Below are positions 24,655 through 35,870 of a stretch of 64,000 nucleotides of DNA, in pieces. Numbering within the stretch: the stretch's first letter is position 1; each line of letters starts with the position of its first letter. A program made the translations under genes and the position numbers. The stretch is from Leuctra nigra (Eukaryota; Arthropoda; Insecta; Plecoptera; Leuctridae): NCBI GenBank assembly GCA_934045905.1, contig OW203771.1, positions 24,994,069 through 25,058,068 of the forward strand, in the 5' to 3' direction. The notes under the pieces are model-generated. The model was given only the letters and a program-made list of their open reading frames with translations, had not been told where the DNA came from and searched no databases.

Positions 24655-25270
24655 ATGCATTTCAAAACATATAAAATACTTACCTTTCCTTGTCTTTATA
24701 TACTAGAATCTCTTATAGCCATTAAATCAAGTACAAATATTATTCAAAATAGCGATATACATACTCATAACACTAGACAAACAGCAAACATCCATATTGA
24801 ACAATATAGAACTAAATGCACACAAAATAACTCACAGTATAGCAATACAATACTTTACAATGCATTGCCCCCAAAAATAAAGAATATCGAAAAATATTGT
24901 ACATTTAAGAAGCAAGTAAAGCTACACCTTACAAATAATGTGTTCTACTCAATAGATGAGTTTTTAAATTATAGTAACACTAACAGTACATCATGACCCC
25001 ACAAACATTTAACTTTATTTTATTATTTGAAAATTAATTGAAAATTTTTATTTCCGTAATGTAATTAGTTAAATTGTGCATAGCCAAATAGACTTAGCAT
25101 TATTTTTTAGTTCTTAGTATTATTGTTATTATTATATGTAAATATTAATGTTTCCAAATACCCAAACAAGGCATAAAGCCTATGGGTCACATGCTTGTGT
25201 ATGCACATGTACTTTTGTATATTGTAAATTACCTTGTGTAAAGGAAAAAATAAAAACTGAAAAAAAAAAC
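24655..25270 (+). mobile_element. LINE 3'-end fragment (ORF2 C-terminus and tail)
   Basis: The open frame to 24996 encodes TYKILTFPCLYILESLIAIK, then HNTRQTANIH, LYNALPPKIKNIE, CTFKKQVKLHL and FYSIDEFL. This is the conserved C-terminal signature of reverse-transcriptase proteins of CR1/jockey/RTE-like LINEs. A 3' UTR follows and ends in an A-rich tail at 25240-25270. The 5' part, with the catalytic RT motifs, is missing. Confidence 0.75.
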
Positions 25271-25736
25271 TCTACGGGGTAATTTCGTCCTGGACCTGCA
25301 CTCCGGACGTCTCGGTTTCGAATCCCGCGACCGTTCTTCCTCACTGAGATATTCGTGGTATATTTCAGTCAAGAAGCGATGCTGGTAAGGTTTCTGCTAC
25401 CTACGGCAACCGACCGCTTCATTCCCACAGTCCAATATAATCTCACAATCATATCCCTGTCCTCATATAATCTTCAAAATAATTCATCTGTTTCCACTAG
25501 TTGGCGAACAGTGCTAGGTTACACATCGCAAAAATAAATTATTGATCTACCTGCCAGTGATATAACTTGAGATATTTAGGTATACACTATTTAGCGTATT
25601 TATAGGTAGTCTTTTAATATGTTTTAAAAGAAAGTAGCAAAGATAAAGTGAAAGTCGGATGCACTCGGTAAACATTGGAGATAATACCATTCACCATTAG
25701 TACCATTGGTACCATTCATTCTATGGAAATTACGAC

Positions 25737-26008
25737 CTTTTTGTCTGGGGCTTAACGTCGCACTGTTCGGCAGCGAGGCTTATGGCGACGGATGAATGAT
25801 TATGATGATGAATGGGAGATGATGGTGATTGGTGAAGAGTAGGTAAGGATGGCAGTTGGGAAGGAGGCGGTCGTGGCCTATTAGTAGGGTACCTTCCTAG
25901 CATTTGCCTGTCGACAGAGGGAATACTACGAGAGAAAAAAACAGTCAGGAAGGACGGCCGCGGGAATCGAACCCGGGCCTCCGGAATACAAGTTCAGAGC
26001 GAATACCT
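25737..26008 (-). mobile_element. tRNA-derived SINE, copy 1
   Basis: On the - strand it has a tRNA-like head with B box GGGTTCGATTCCCG (25962-25975 region), the body phrase ACCCTACTAATAGGCCACGA, ATGATG-rich repeats, and the end GCGACGTTAAGCCCCAGAC followed by A residues. It matches the copy at 37148-37421. Confidence 0.85.
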
Positions 26009-26162
26009 GTTCCATCTTATCACTACAATACTTTATGCTACAATATTTGTTCCCATGACTCATGGAATATCTGTAAATTCCCTATTTCTCATATTTTCTA
26101 CGAGTTTGCGCACAAATATTGTTTTTATAATATAATGTTTATATTGCTGAGATCGACTACAC

Positions 26163-26623
26163 CAGCGGTCGCCAACCTTTTGGACCTCGCGGACCACTTA
26201 TATGACAATTTGATATCTCGCAGACCACTTAGGCGCGTAAAATACGTATGACAGGAAATATGATTGGTGAGGGAGACAATGGGGGCCTGGGGGGAGGGCC
26301 CCCCAGCCTCAAGCGGGTCCGGGGCGCTTAGCCCCGGAAATTTTTCGTTTTCAGGAAGTCATTTGGCGCGTTTCTACGCTATTTCAGCCAACTTTTTTTT
26401 CCAGAAAAAGCGGTTAAAATGACTCTTATAGGTTTGGCATTAAAGGCATTATTATACGTATTGAAACATATCCAAATTAAGTACATTTGTATTGAATTGC
26501 CATTTTTATAAATTAAATAAATTGCATGGAGACTTAAAAGTTAACTTCCAAATTTCTCTGCGGACCACCAAAATTTTCTCGCGGACCACCAGTGGTCCGC
26601 GGACCACCGGTTGGCGACCGCTG
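26163..26623. mobile_element. hAT-type non-autonomous element, 461 bp
   Basis: The octamer GACTACAC flanks both ends (26155-26162 and 26624-26631). Terminal inverted repeats are CAGCGGTCGCCAACCTTTTG and CCACCGGTTGGCGACCGCTG. No transposase inside. Confidence 0.92.
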
Positions 26624-26631
26624 GACTACAC

Positions 26632-27580
26632 AATTACTAATAAGCTATGCTAATTACTTTTTTCACGTATTTCATTTTTTGAATGGTTCAGCTAAGCTAG
26701 GAAATATTATCTGCAATGTTTACCTTTTAGTAAAACCAACTCATAAAAGTAATATGAAATAATTGATTGAAACAGACTGGATTGTCATTAGCCATAAGCC
26801 TAATGATACCATGAGCCTACAATAATAAACATTACATCTTCACCTCTTGTTGACATCTAAAACAAAACAAACATGTAGTAAATCTCAAAGTTTCAATTTC
26901 AATCTGGAATTCCATTCTGGGAAGCGTGAAATAATCAGTGACCTCTTCACCCCCATTGGTTCCGCCATCCTCCTTTATTACATTATCGAACCCGCGACCA
27001 TTTGGTTCCCATCTCTTCCCACCAGGGCGCTCCCGCTGTCCGTAAACACTCCCGAAACAAAATACAGACATCCATTTTACCGACCCACAAAAATATTAAT
27101 AACTACGTTAATTAAATAAATGCATCGTCTTTTACCTGCATCAATAATCATGAAATAAATATACTGATTTTATAAATACAATGACGTGTGGTTTGTTACT
27201 GATCAAGATTTCGAACTGGGACTCGTGTTTTTCGAACGGTCTGAACAAGCCTAGGCAAGCCAAGTGTATTGATCAGCTACGTCGACTGGCTCATTCCGTG
27301 CACATTCTGGTAGGAGCTGCCAGCCCGGTAAGAGTCAAGGGCTGCCCCACAAATGGCTGCCCATCGGTGCGTTTTTCATAAGCCAAGACCAGAAGAATTC
27401 CACTGGATCAAACATTATCTCTGTGTCGGATAGATTTCTTGTTATAATATAGATAATAATTAATAAGTGTTACTTATAAATATAATTCTAAGTGGACAAA
27501 TGAAGTTGTTTGATATACCAGGGCAAAGGTAACCTCAAGCCAGGTGTATCGAAAAGAATTTCGACCAAGACGTTGTAATA
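26632..27580. other. Region upstream of slowpoke exon 1
   Basis: It holds no recognised gene. A GC-richer block at about 26900-27070 includes CCCACCAGGGCGCTCC, an imperfect CTCF-like string. The promoter of slowpoke should lie here or further upstream, but no TATA box or initiator can be called with confidence. Confidence 0.4.
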
Positions 27581-27901
27581 ATGTCTTGCGACGAAGAAAC
27601 TACCACAATCATTAATTCAACGGGCGACGATGATTGTCTGAAGATAAGAAAGTGGTGGTGTTTTTTATTATCGAGTATATTTACGTTTCTTGCTGGATTG
27701 TTAATTGTCTTATTGTGGCGGGGTATTGCGTTTATATGTTGCCGTAAGGAGCCGGAATCTTTGAGTCCGAATGACCCGAAACAGAAGGAACAGAAGTTGG
27801 CGAGGCAGGGGAAGCAGGAGTTTGAAGGGACGTTTATGACGGAAGCGAAAGATTGGGCTGGTGAATTGATTTCGGGACAAACGACAACTGGACGAATTCT
27901 G
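27581..27901 (+). CDS. slo: slowpoke-type BK potassium channel, first coding exon
   Basis: The pore-forming alpha subunit of large-conductance Ca2+- and voltage-activated K+ channels sits in the plasma membrane of neurons and muscle. This exon gives the first 107 residues, ATG at 27581 to a donor GTGAGT at 27902, phase 0. An in-frame TAA at 27530-27532 supports the start. Visible are a short extracellular N-terminus with a possible N-glycosylation site (NST, 12-14), DDDCLKIRKWW, the extra S0 helix (about 26-46, with CFLLSSIFTFLAGLLIVLLW), a CC pair at 53-54 followed by RKEP, NDPKQKEQK, and the signature FEGTFMTEAKDWAGELISGQ, then TTTGRIL. These match Drosophila Slowpoke almost residue for residue after the variable first 17 positions. 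Voltage sensor, pore and RCK domains must be encoded beyond the window. Confidence 0.95.
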
Positions 27902-28308
27902 GTGAGTAACTGTTACGTAATTTTTAGTTTAGAATACAGCTGAAAAGAGTAATTAGTAATTTTTTCTTTATACAAACGTTTACTTGGAATTTTAAAAATG
28001 TGTGGTCATGAAATAGCATGTTTTTTATACGATGCGATTTTATACGATTATACGATTTTATACGACTGATTAGTGGTCACATTTTATATGGCTCAGGTTA
28101 AAAAGATCGAAAATAATTACGCAAAAGCATAATTTTTATTTAAATATACAATATGGGCGATATTACTTTCTTTATACTCAAAAGACCCGGATATAATATT
28201 GCAAAAAATAATTGTTTTTACATTAATTCTTATTGAAATGCGTGGAGAATGTAATCTAAAAGAAATACATTGGAATGTGAAATAAAAAAAGTTTTTTTAA
28301 TAAAGATC

Positions 28309-28536
28309 TCATTCTTTACAAAGAGACAATTCTTTTTTCTTTACATCAAAAACAAAAACATGGAACCTCCATCTTCCGACCTCAACATCTACCACATCTA
28401 AATATACAAGTGAAGATCGGCGTGCTGCGGTGGATGTTGCATCATCTTCTGTTATCAATTCACCGACCACTTGGTCTGTCTTCGCATTGTTTGCCACCGA
28501 ACCGCAATATCCTGTGATGATAAACGCAATACACAT
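28309..28536 (-). CDS. Small open frame with hydrophobic N-terminus, doubtful
   Basis: 75 codons on the reverse strand begin MCIAFIITGYCGSVANNAKT, which looks like a signal peptide, then an acidic stretch, a dibasic ARRSS and VGRWRF. This layout is reminiscent of a secreted peptide precursor, but no known peptide is recognised. No promoter or splice evidence exists, and the frame may be chance. Confidence 0.12.
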   Translation of the reverse strand: MCIAFIITGYCGSVANNAKTDQVVGELITEDDATSTAARRSSLVYLDVVDVEVGRWRFHVFVFDVKKKELSLCKE

Positions 28537-28866
28537 TGCACCGAAGTACGTGTTTGTGACGTGACAAAAAAGTACCGCATGATTATTATTTCCTTCCCAG
28601 AACTTTATTTACATAATTTATTATTCATTTTGCAGCATAAGAAAACTTGATAAGAAATGTCACATGTGGGGTAGTTTGAATGCAATTTAAATTTTTATAG
28701 TACTAAAGTAAAGAATAAAATTATTTGATGTGAAAATTTGTTACATCCGCTATAAATTAGGGAAAGTAAAACAATAAATTATCTTACCAGTGTCGCCCAA
28801 ATTATTATGTTTTTACAAGTCATAAAAATAATCTAAAAAAACGACTGCCTGAGATAATATTTTGCC

Positions 28867-28990
28867 CCATCATAGCATTAAAAGGCGCTAAATGAAGACG
28901 ACTTCATTTCCCGCATTCCATAACTTTCTTTATCGTCATCTCCCAATCATCTTCACAATCATTCACAAGCAAGAAATGACCTAACTGTCT
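28867..28990 (+). mobile_element. Decayed SINE body fragment
   Basis: The phrases TCGTCATCTCCCAATCATCT and CTAGTCGGCAATAAAC resemble the ATCATC-rich end of the tRNA-derived SINE at 37148-37421. The tRNA head is not recognisable. Confidence 0.4.
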
Positions 28991-29523
28991 AGTCGGCAAT
29001 AAACAACATTAAAATTACATTATTTATATAATATTTATTTATTATGTTTCTGCTCTCACACTTTCACAGGGTCGACCGAGCTCGAAAGTACTGAAATTAT
29101 TCAAATTACAGAAATATGAAAAATAGGAATGTAGCTACTTTTTGAATCTATAAGTTAGCAATATAAACTCCAATACACTTTTTACCCAAAAAATAAAAAA
29201 ATCATTTCAGAAAGTTAGTGTTATTTTTAATTTGACTCAAGAAAAAGCAAACACATTTTTCATAATTTAAATTTTTCAAAACGTATGACGATATTCAAGA
29301 AATATGATATCTAGTTTACCTTGAGTGCAGCCGACTCTCAAAATGCCCTCCTATTGATACAATGTATAAGTGTTGTGATTATGAATCTAAGGTTTCAATG
29401 TGCATGTGCAATCAAGGGTAGTCGGCAGGTTGCATTACACAACACATAACCTTGTTATGAGCTGCAGTCAGTGACGCATTGACCTTGTATTATCAACACT
29501 GTATTGATAATGTGACCAGCTGT

Positions 29524-29542
29524 TTGTGTGTGTGTGTGTGTG
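29524..29542 (+). repeat. (TG)n microsatellite
   Basis: A short pure TG repeat of about nine units. Confidence 0.85.
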
Positions 29543-30879
29543 TACACACGCAAATCTCTATGACGATATTGACATTATTTTATTTCGTTATGTTAAAAGG
29601 TAGGTAAACAAATATATTTGTAGCTGAATGTTTTCTAACCAAAAAAATATATCGTTTTTTAAATGTATGTTCAGTTTGCAATAATTCTATCTTAAAATTA
29701 AAATATTTTCCCTGTCGATTTTTTTGTGATTATAACTGAGATGAAGGAAACATTTTGTAAATTATTATAAATGGGGTAATTTTCTCATTAAATGTTCTTA
29801 TTAGTGATACCTACCATCTGCGTTCGCTCTTAGTAACAAAAATACAAATCTTATTCTGAGCCAAATTCTTAACAGCTTACCGGCAGAATAAAACCCTGTT
29901 TAATTGGCTGTTTATCCGATATATCCTACCGATAACTTTAAGTGATACTAACAGGGACAATTTAAAAACATTATTTGAATTCCAGGGGCTCAAGTCACAT
30001 AGCCACGCTTTTTCAGTATAAAAGATATATTTAAGAAATTTAGAACAAGAAAGAATCTGTGTGCAAAACATTCAATAATATTTTCGCTCTCTAGGAATAA
30101 TACTTCGTGGTTTGATTTGAGTAAATTCGATATCTATTTACACACCCTACAAAACGGATAAAAATGCCATCAAAATGCAATTAACAATCAGGAAACTTGC
30201 TTCATTTCCTGATTCCAATGAGGCAATTTATTTTAGTGCGATTTTTTTGCATCTCAGTATTATGGGTTTTAACACCGGCAATAATGCGCTGTTATAAAAA
30301 TGCGAAACGACGGTTCTTACGTCTGGCACGTAAAAGAAAAACAAGTAGGTAAACAAACAAGCAAAGAGATTGCCAGAATGTTTTCTGATGAGAACTACAC
30401 TCTGTTGTGACTTGTGAGCGAGCAGGGCTCATGAGCAGGACGTAGACAGACATTGCTCCGTCACAACCCCTGGAAACAAATTGTTATTACATCATTGTCA
30501 AAAGATCTCAACTTACTGAAGTTGAAAGGTTTTGCTTTTGGCTCTGACTGGAATTTTCCATGATACAGACATTCAAAATGTCGGAGGTCTCGGGTTTGTT
30601 TCTTGAAAACTTCGGTTTGTTTGTGATTTCCCTCAGTCGCGAGATACGGGAATGTTTCCTTCTAACTGTACTCTTCTTCTGCATCACCTCCCTATCATTT
30701 TCATCAATCTGTCCTATAATTATCAAAATTGCAGTGCTGTGCATTATGAAAATTAAAATAAAAATATTAATCAGTATAGAAGACCGCTGTGCGGATACTC
30801 TTGGAGCTATAGATTCCCGCTAGCACCAATTCTGAGTTTTGTCATTCTTTATGCTCAGTTGAGAGGCAAATACTAGAAA

Positions 30880-31045
30880 GGTTCCCTAATGACAAACCCC
30901 ACCTTTTTCGCACCATTATTCCATAATGGTCCATAATTTCGCACTTCCATTCTTACGATTTCTTCAATCATCATCTTCCAATCATCACCATCATCATTAT
31001 ATTCACAGACGCCAATTGGCCAAGCTGCGTGTCGTCGCAAAACAT
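30880..31045 (+). mobile_element. Decayed SINE body fragment
   Basis: AAGGTTCCCTAATGACAAAC, then CATCTTCCAATCATCACCAT and GACGCCAATTGGCCAAGCTG follow the order of the SINE body at 37148-37421 with many changes. Confidence 0.4.
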
Positions 31046-31479
31046 TAAGAAATAAGAAACGTTCTGATATTTGAAAACCTAATATTATGTCAATTAATGG
31101 ACAAAGAGAAAAGTAATAAACATGTTTGCATTGAAAACGTTCTAAAAACGCAGCTAAGTTTGAAATGAAAGCTCACGCGATAGTCCGATTGGCATTGTCT
31201 GCCGTGGGCCGAAACAATAGTCTGTGATTTGAAACTCTCTGATTTATGGAGCCAGTGCACACGACAAGACGTCAAGTCATGCAGTTTCCTACTCACAGAG
31301 GTCAGGTCAAGATCGAACTGAGGTTATTGTGCACAATAAATGTCAAATAGTACAAGATCTTTTTATATTGCTTTTGTTTATACGAGTTACTATAATATCA
31401 ATTAGCAATGTTCCACCCAAATTTACTCATTTTGAATGTCAGAGGCCCATTTCCGATTTTTTTGCCTGTTATTTTCCAC

Positions 31480-31600
31480 AGTCAGTAGGCAAAATGATGT
31501 AATGTTTTCGTACTAATAGGCTACGACGGACTCCTTTCACTTCCAATCCTTCACCGTATCACTGTCATGCTTATACAGCGCGAAATGACCCTAGTTGGGG
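31480..31600 (+). mobile_element. Decayed SINE body fragment
   Basis: CAGTCAGTAGGCAAAATGAT, then GTACTAATAGGCTACGACGG and CTCCTTTCACTTCCAATCCT match the SINE body order. A further weak relative follows at about 31765-31880 (AAGGTTCCCTATTAATATGC, TCTCCAATCATC). Confidence 0.45.
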
Positions 31601-33534
31601 AGACAACACTCATAATGTCATAACTTTTATTTCGTCGTAATGGCTGTTGTTACCTGATCCCTTGTCCCTTGAACAGTGGGGTGAAAGCAATAATTTCAGC
31701 AGACCACTTTAAACAGTTTAACCAACATGGCAAAAGACAGTGTCTAACTAGAGATTTTTTCCGAGAGACAAATGATTGGAAGGTTCCCTATTAATATGCC
31801 ACGATCGTCTTCTACCCACCTACCCTTGCGTCGTCATCATTCTCCAATCATCGCAATCATGCGTTCGTATCAATAATTCTAGTTCAAACAAGTGCGTATA
31901 GACGTTATACAATTATAATAATTATTAATTAAAGACAAGTCTGTTAGCTTATTCAAATTAAGATGTAAATTTTGTTAAGAGCACGTTGATAACTTTGACC
32001 CTTTGACTTTACATGTCTGTCGTATATTAATTTGTCATGAAAAGTCATGCCATTTTGAACGGTATTGGCATAATGATCAGAAATCTGTTTTGATCGAGTA
32101 TTGTCATGATACGTGAAACACAGTACCTAATCATTGTTAAAGTAATTTAGTGTTGAATTCTTGTAATTAAAGTATTTTGAATTACCTTTTCCCAAAATCA
32201 AAAGTTCAACTGAAATCACGAACGTACTCTTGAAGAATGCGAAGAACCGATTTAAATTTTCGTAATGTTCACAGCATAATATTACGATGAAATAAATTAA
32301 TCTTCCTTCATCCAATCCAAATCGCATTCGTGTACTATGGTGTGAAATGCAAAATGATTATTAACATTTACCTCGTAACTCAAATTAAAAACAGATTTGT
32401 CCACCATTCAAAAGCCAAAGACGTTATAACATTCTTCTACTGAATGAAACGTTTTAATATTTACTTTTTGACGAATAATTTTGAGATCCCCTTATTTTAT
32501 GGAGAAAATTTTATTTCTAATTTAAAAAGTGCTGATGGGTTTTTACAAATAACTTTCTTATTCAGATATTGAGTAATCCGTTTAAAATAAAACGAAAATA
32601 ATTGGGAATTATACTCCATAAGCTTATAAAATTCCATGTTATTGAAGGATTTTGACGTCTATTGGTCATCGATCGAATAATTGACAATACTGTTTCAAGT
32701 TAAGATTTACATTCATCCATTTCAGTGACGTTTTTTCAATATGTATCATGAAGCATCTTTTTAGATGCACCAACAGACACAAAAATTACGAAGTGGATAA
32801 GTATCAAAGAGGAGAAAAACTATGTGGCCACTCTGTCAAATCATAGAAACGTCAAATCAAGTAAACATTTTCCTACCATACAAAGTGTGTTTATATAGGG
32901 CGTAACTATTTTGGATATAACAGAAGACACATGGTGGTGGAAAAGCATACATTTACTTAAAGATTCATCAAGTAATAAACAAATCGAAATATTCAGCTGG
33001 TATTCATCAAAAACCCATTTTTAAAGTATCCCGAAATGTTTCTTTAGAAAAAGTCTATAAAACTCAACACGTTCATTTTGAAAAGTCCTCGTGGGCAAAT
33101 CGTTTGATGCACTGGCCGTTAAATCGTTGCCACTTATTCGCGGCAGACGACTTTTGCGTTTCGCAGTTAAATATAGAACTTTGCTTTACTTATTAATAGT
33201 TGGCACAACCCAGCGGGATGGAAAGCAGTTGATGCTTTCAACTGTCGCCCCGCGTGACATTTGCAATGTGGCGGAAAGAAGAGAGAAAATCACGGGGTTT
33301 GATATTGTCTGTGTCATCATAAATTAAAAATATGTCGGCCACAAAGGATTTGTGTTCAATTTTATTGAGAGTATTTTTTATTTTGAAAGAGTATGTGCCA
33401 AATATTAGAGTTTGTTTAACCCAAATCTAATTTTAGTGTTGAGAGGAAGTAGGTATATTTGAATAAATTGATTTTCTTTAAATAGGAATCACTTTGAATT
33501 AAGGTTTTAAGGTTGTTAAAACATGGTAAAACGT

Positions 33535-33720
33535 GACAAGAAAAGTATCGGGTATGTCGACCCTGGTTGCTCTTTGTCTGGGTCTCTCCACTGACCTGAC
33601 CGGCATGGGTAACCCTCCCTTAAGCATGAGCATAATATGCTCGCCGGCCTAACCCAGTGGATCATTAGCCAAAACAAACCCCACCATCGCGCTAAAGTGG
33701 CAGCCGAAGGGGCAAAAATT
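33535..33720. mobile_element. Possible non-LTR element fragment, GC-rich
   Basis: A block with TGTCTGGGTCTCTCCACTGA, then GGCATGGGTAACCCTCCCTT, GCTCGCCGGCCTAACCCA and CCACCATCGCG resembles sequences often seen near the ends of arthropod non-LTR elements. This is from memory only. It stands out against the AT-rich surroundings. Confidence 0.3.
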
Positions 33721-34492
33721 CAACGTTTAATAATTTTTTAAAATTAATATGAATATTTATTTAAAAAATGTACCGCCTCGTCCTTTTTGGTTAATTGTTT
33801 TAAGTAAAACGATAGCACATAGGTAGGTACTTATTAATTAAAAATATAAAGTATTTCGTAAAATGATTAATCAAGATAATAATTCATCTCAGAGCGTACA
33901 GGATAACTGATCACTATAATCACTCCCCTAATCAATCCTCAAGTATATCTTCCTCTTCCCCTCCAGCCCCTCTGACGACGTAAGCTACCCCTTCCGTTCA
34001 GGTAACTGGCGCATTACACCCGCAATCACGAGATAATGGCCGGCGCCATGCGAAGACATGATTTACTTGAATCAGTCACCGCAACTTTCCTACGAGCCCA
34101 GTCTTTCTTTACACGGGGTGCACAAAGTACAACCCGACACCGGTTTACACTCGAGTACATGCATGTTTCATGTAATTCAGTTTCATGTTTTTATTTTAGA
34201 TTCGTAATATAGAGTAGGTGAGAATGAATGTTGGAAGGAGGCGGTCGATTGAAAGAAGAGAATACTTTATTAAAAACACTGCCATAAGAAATGGTTGCCA
34301 CAAGCACACAGTATAACAAATATAGACAAGTAGATGAATTTGAGATTCAAATGAACAACTAAACGTAATAATTCTACATTAATATGAAATATTTGAAGCA
34401 AAACTATTGGAAAACAAGGATATTACAAGTACCTCACACAAAGCTAAAAATAAAAAATTGTACATAACATAATGTGAATTATATTGAAACAG

Positions 34493-34542
34493 ATGATGAT
34501 GATAATGATGTTTGATGATGATGATGATGATGATGATGATAA
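34493..34542 (+). repeat. (GAT)n microsatellite
   Basis: Imperfect GAT/AAT trinucleotide repeat. It produces a run of Met codons in one frame that has no coding meaning. Confidence 0.9.
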
Positions 34543-34591
34543 TGATTCTTCAGATTTACGTTTTGCAACCGTTTATTTTTCTATTGTTTAA

Positions 34592-34790
34592 TGCTGGCTT
34601 TCCATGCTCCGTTATCTTCCGTCAACGTCCGACACCGTCCGACGAAAACGACCACGTGACCCGTCTCGACCAATCAGAGCCATCCCCAAAAATCTCGGAC
34701 GGCGAGGGATTGGTCGAGACGGGTCTCGTGGTCGTTTTCGTCGGACGGTGTCGGACGTTGACGGAAGATGACGGATCATGGAAAGCCAGC
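34592..34790. mobile_element. Palindromic MITE flanked by TTAA
   Basis: TTAA lies on both sides (34588-34591 and 34791-34794). The 199-bp element is nearly a full palindrome: TGCTGGCTTTCCATG, then CTTCCGTCAACGTCCGACAC and GACCACG, CGTCTCGACCAATC are all mirrored. TTAA target duplication is typical of piggyBac-type transposition. Open frames on both strands reflect the palindrome. Confidence 0.88.
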
Positions 34791-34895
34791 TTAAGACTTG
34801 CAAATTTTGACAACTAGGCCTTATAGCCTGCAACTTTTTCAAGTTTTATACAATTCAAACGTAAATCGCGGTTTTAAAACGTGAATCACAGGAAT

Positions 34896-34950
34896 CTAGA
34901 GGAGCGGTCGCTCCACACAGCCAAGTCGTACCGTACACTCACAGTCATTC
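34896..34950 (-). repeat. Helitron-like 3' terminus, copy 3
   Basis: Reverse-strand relative of 3152-3217; hairpin arms GGAGCG/CGCTCC and TCTAG end, followed by the phrase ACTGTGAGTGTACGGTACGA on the - strand. Confidence 0.55.
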
Positions 34951-34952
34951 TA

Positions 34953-35039
34953 TATTCTATAACGAAAACGAAATCATTTCAGATGAAAAAATCATAATGA
35001 TTTCAGACCGAAATGATTACCTTTTCGTTATAGAATAAG
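34953..35039. mobile_element. Hairpin MITE
   Basis: TATTCTATAACGAAAA and AAATCATTTC are mirrored by GAAATGATTACCTTTTCGTT and ATAGAATA. Length about 87 bp. It abuts the Helitron-like terminus. Confidence 0.7.
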
Positions 35040-35089
35040 GGCCGAAGTAGGACGGCGACGGGAACGAACTTGGGGACACTTAGAATGTA

Positions 35090-35430
35090 AGATAAGAAGA
35101 TAAGATACATATTTATTTAACAATTTTGACAATTTGACAAATTAATTCAAAGATTATCATTGTACAAAATGGCGGGGTTTGTAAACGGTCTTCCACCCAA
35201 ACCATGTTAAATCTAAGGAACTATGAGCTAGAGAGTATACACGTTATTAAAGTAATACTAAAATGTTCTAATTATGGAGTAATATCTAAAACTAACCAAA
35301 ATGTTCTAACTAAACATTTTCTAACTTAAATAAAGAATTAAGGGTTAAAACATTAGATTCATTAAAAAAATTCTTTAATGCTGTAAAAGGGGTGGTTAAT
35401 TAAGTAGGATCGTAGGGAGGAGCTTAAGGG
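35090..35430 (-). mobile_element. LINE 3'-end fragment
   Basis: Reverse-strand translation ending LRSYLINHPFYSIKEFF resembles the C-terminus of LINE reverse transcriptases, including the one at 5854 (NPFYSLQEFLDS). The 3' side ends in TCTTA-type repeats at about 35090-35110. Upstream of about 35430 the similarity is lost. Confidence 0.5.
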
Positions 35431-35699
35431 CTGGAAGGGTTGGAACGTTACTGCCTGATTCAACTTGCTTCGTAATACCACTATAAAGACCACTAATTGA
35501 CAAATAATAGCGACCCAGTCCAAAGCAGTGGAAAGCTTTACAACATGAACCGGTTCAGACAAAATGTCCACTACATCGTCAAATATCCACTTGAAGGAAG
35601 TTCTTTGCAATGCGCAATTAATCTTTATTGCATCCGCAATTCCCTTCGTTGTGAAATCAACAAAATTTGATCAGCTTAAAATGGCGTCGTAAAATGTGA

Positions 35700-35870
35700 T
35701 ATCAGGATGATGATAAATCTTTTAATGGTGTTGATATAGGTGATTAGTGGTTACACCATTTCGTGTCTGGGGATGATTATGGGATGTTTGGAAGATGATA
35801 TAGAAGAAATGAGAAGGCATGAAGGAGGCGAGGGAGAGAAGGCGGAGGGATCGAACCCAAGTCTTCATCA
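35700..35870 (-). mobile_element. Decayed tRNA-derived SINE
   Basis: On the - strand, a B-box-like TTGGGTTCGATCCCTC (35844-35859) is followed by GCCTCCTTCATGCC and ATCATC-like sequence in the same order as the SINE at 37148. A similar weak relative lies at about 34205-34260. Confidence 0.5.

Noticed and set aside
26988..27040. CTCF insulator site
   Set aside because: CCACCAGGGCGCT is near the vertebrate consensus but lacks the full G run, and insect CTCF sites differ; not supported enough to list.
27181..27381. 66-codon frame upstream of slowpoke exon 1
   Set aside because: No similarity and not in frame with slowpoke, which has a stop at 27530 before its ATG.
33091..33327. 78-codon frame
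   Set aside because: No similarity recognised, no start or splice context, and it ends in AT-rich intron.
34512..34842. Frames over the GAT repeat and the TTAA palindrome
   Set aside because: The Met run is the microsatellite and the rest is the palindromic MITE read on both strands.
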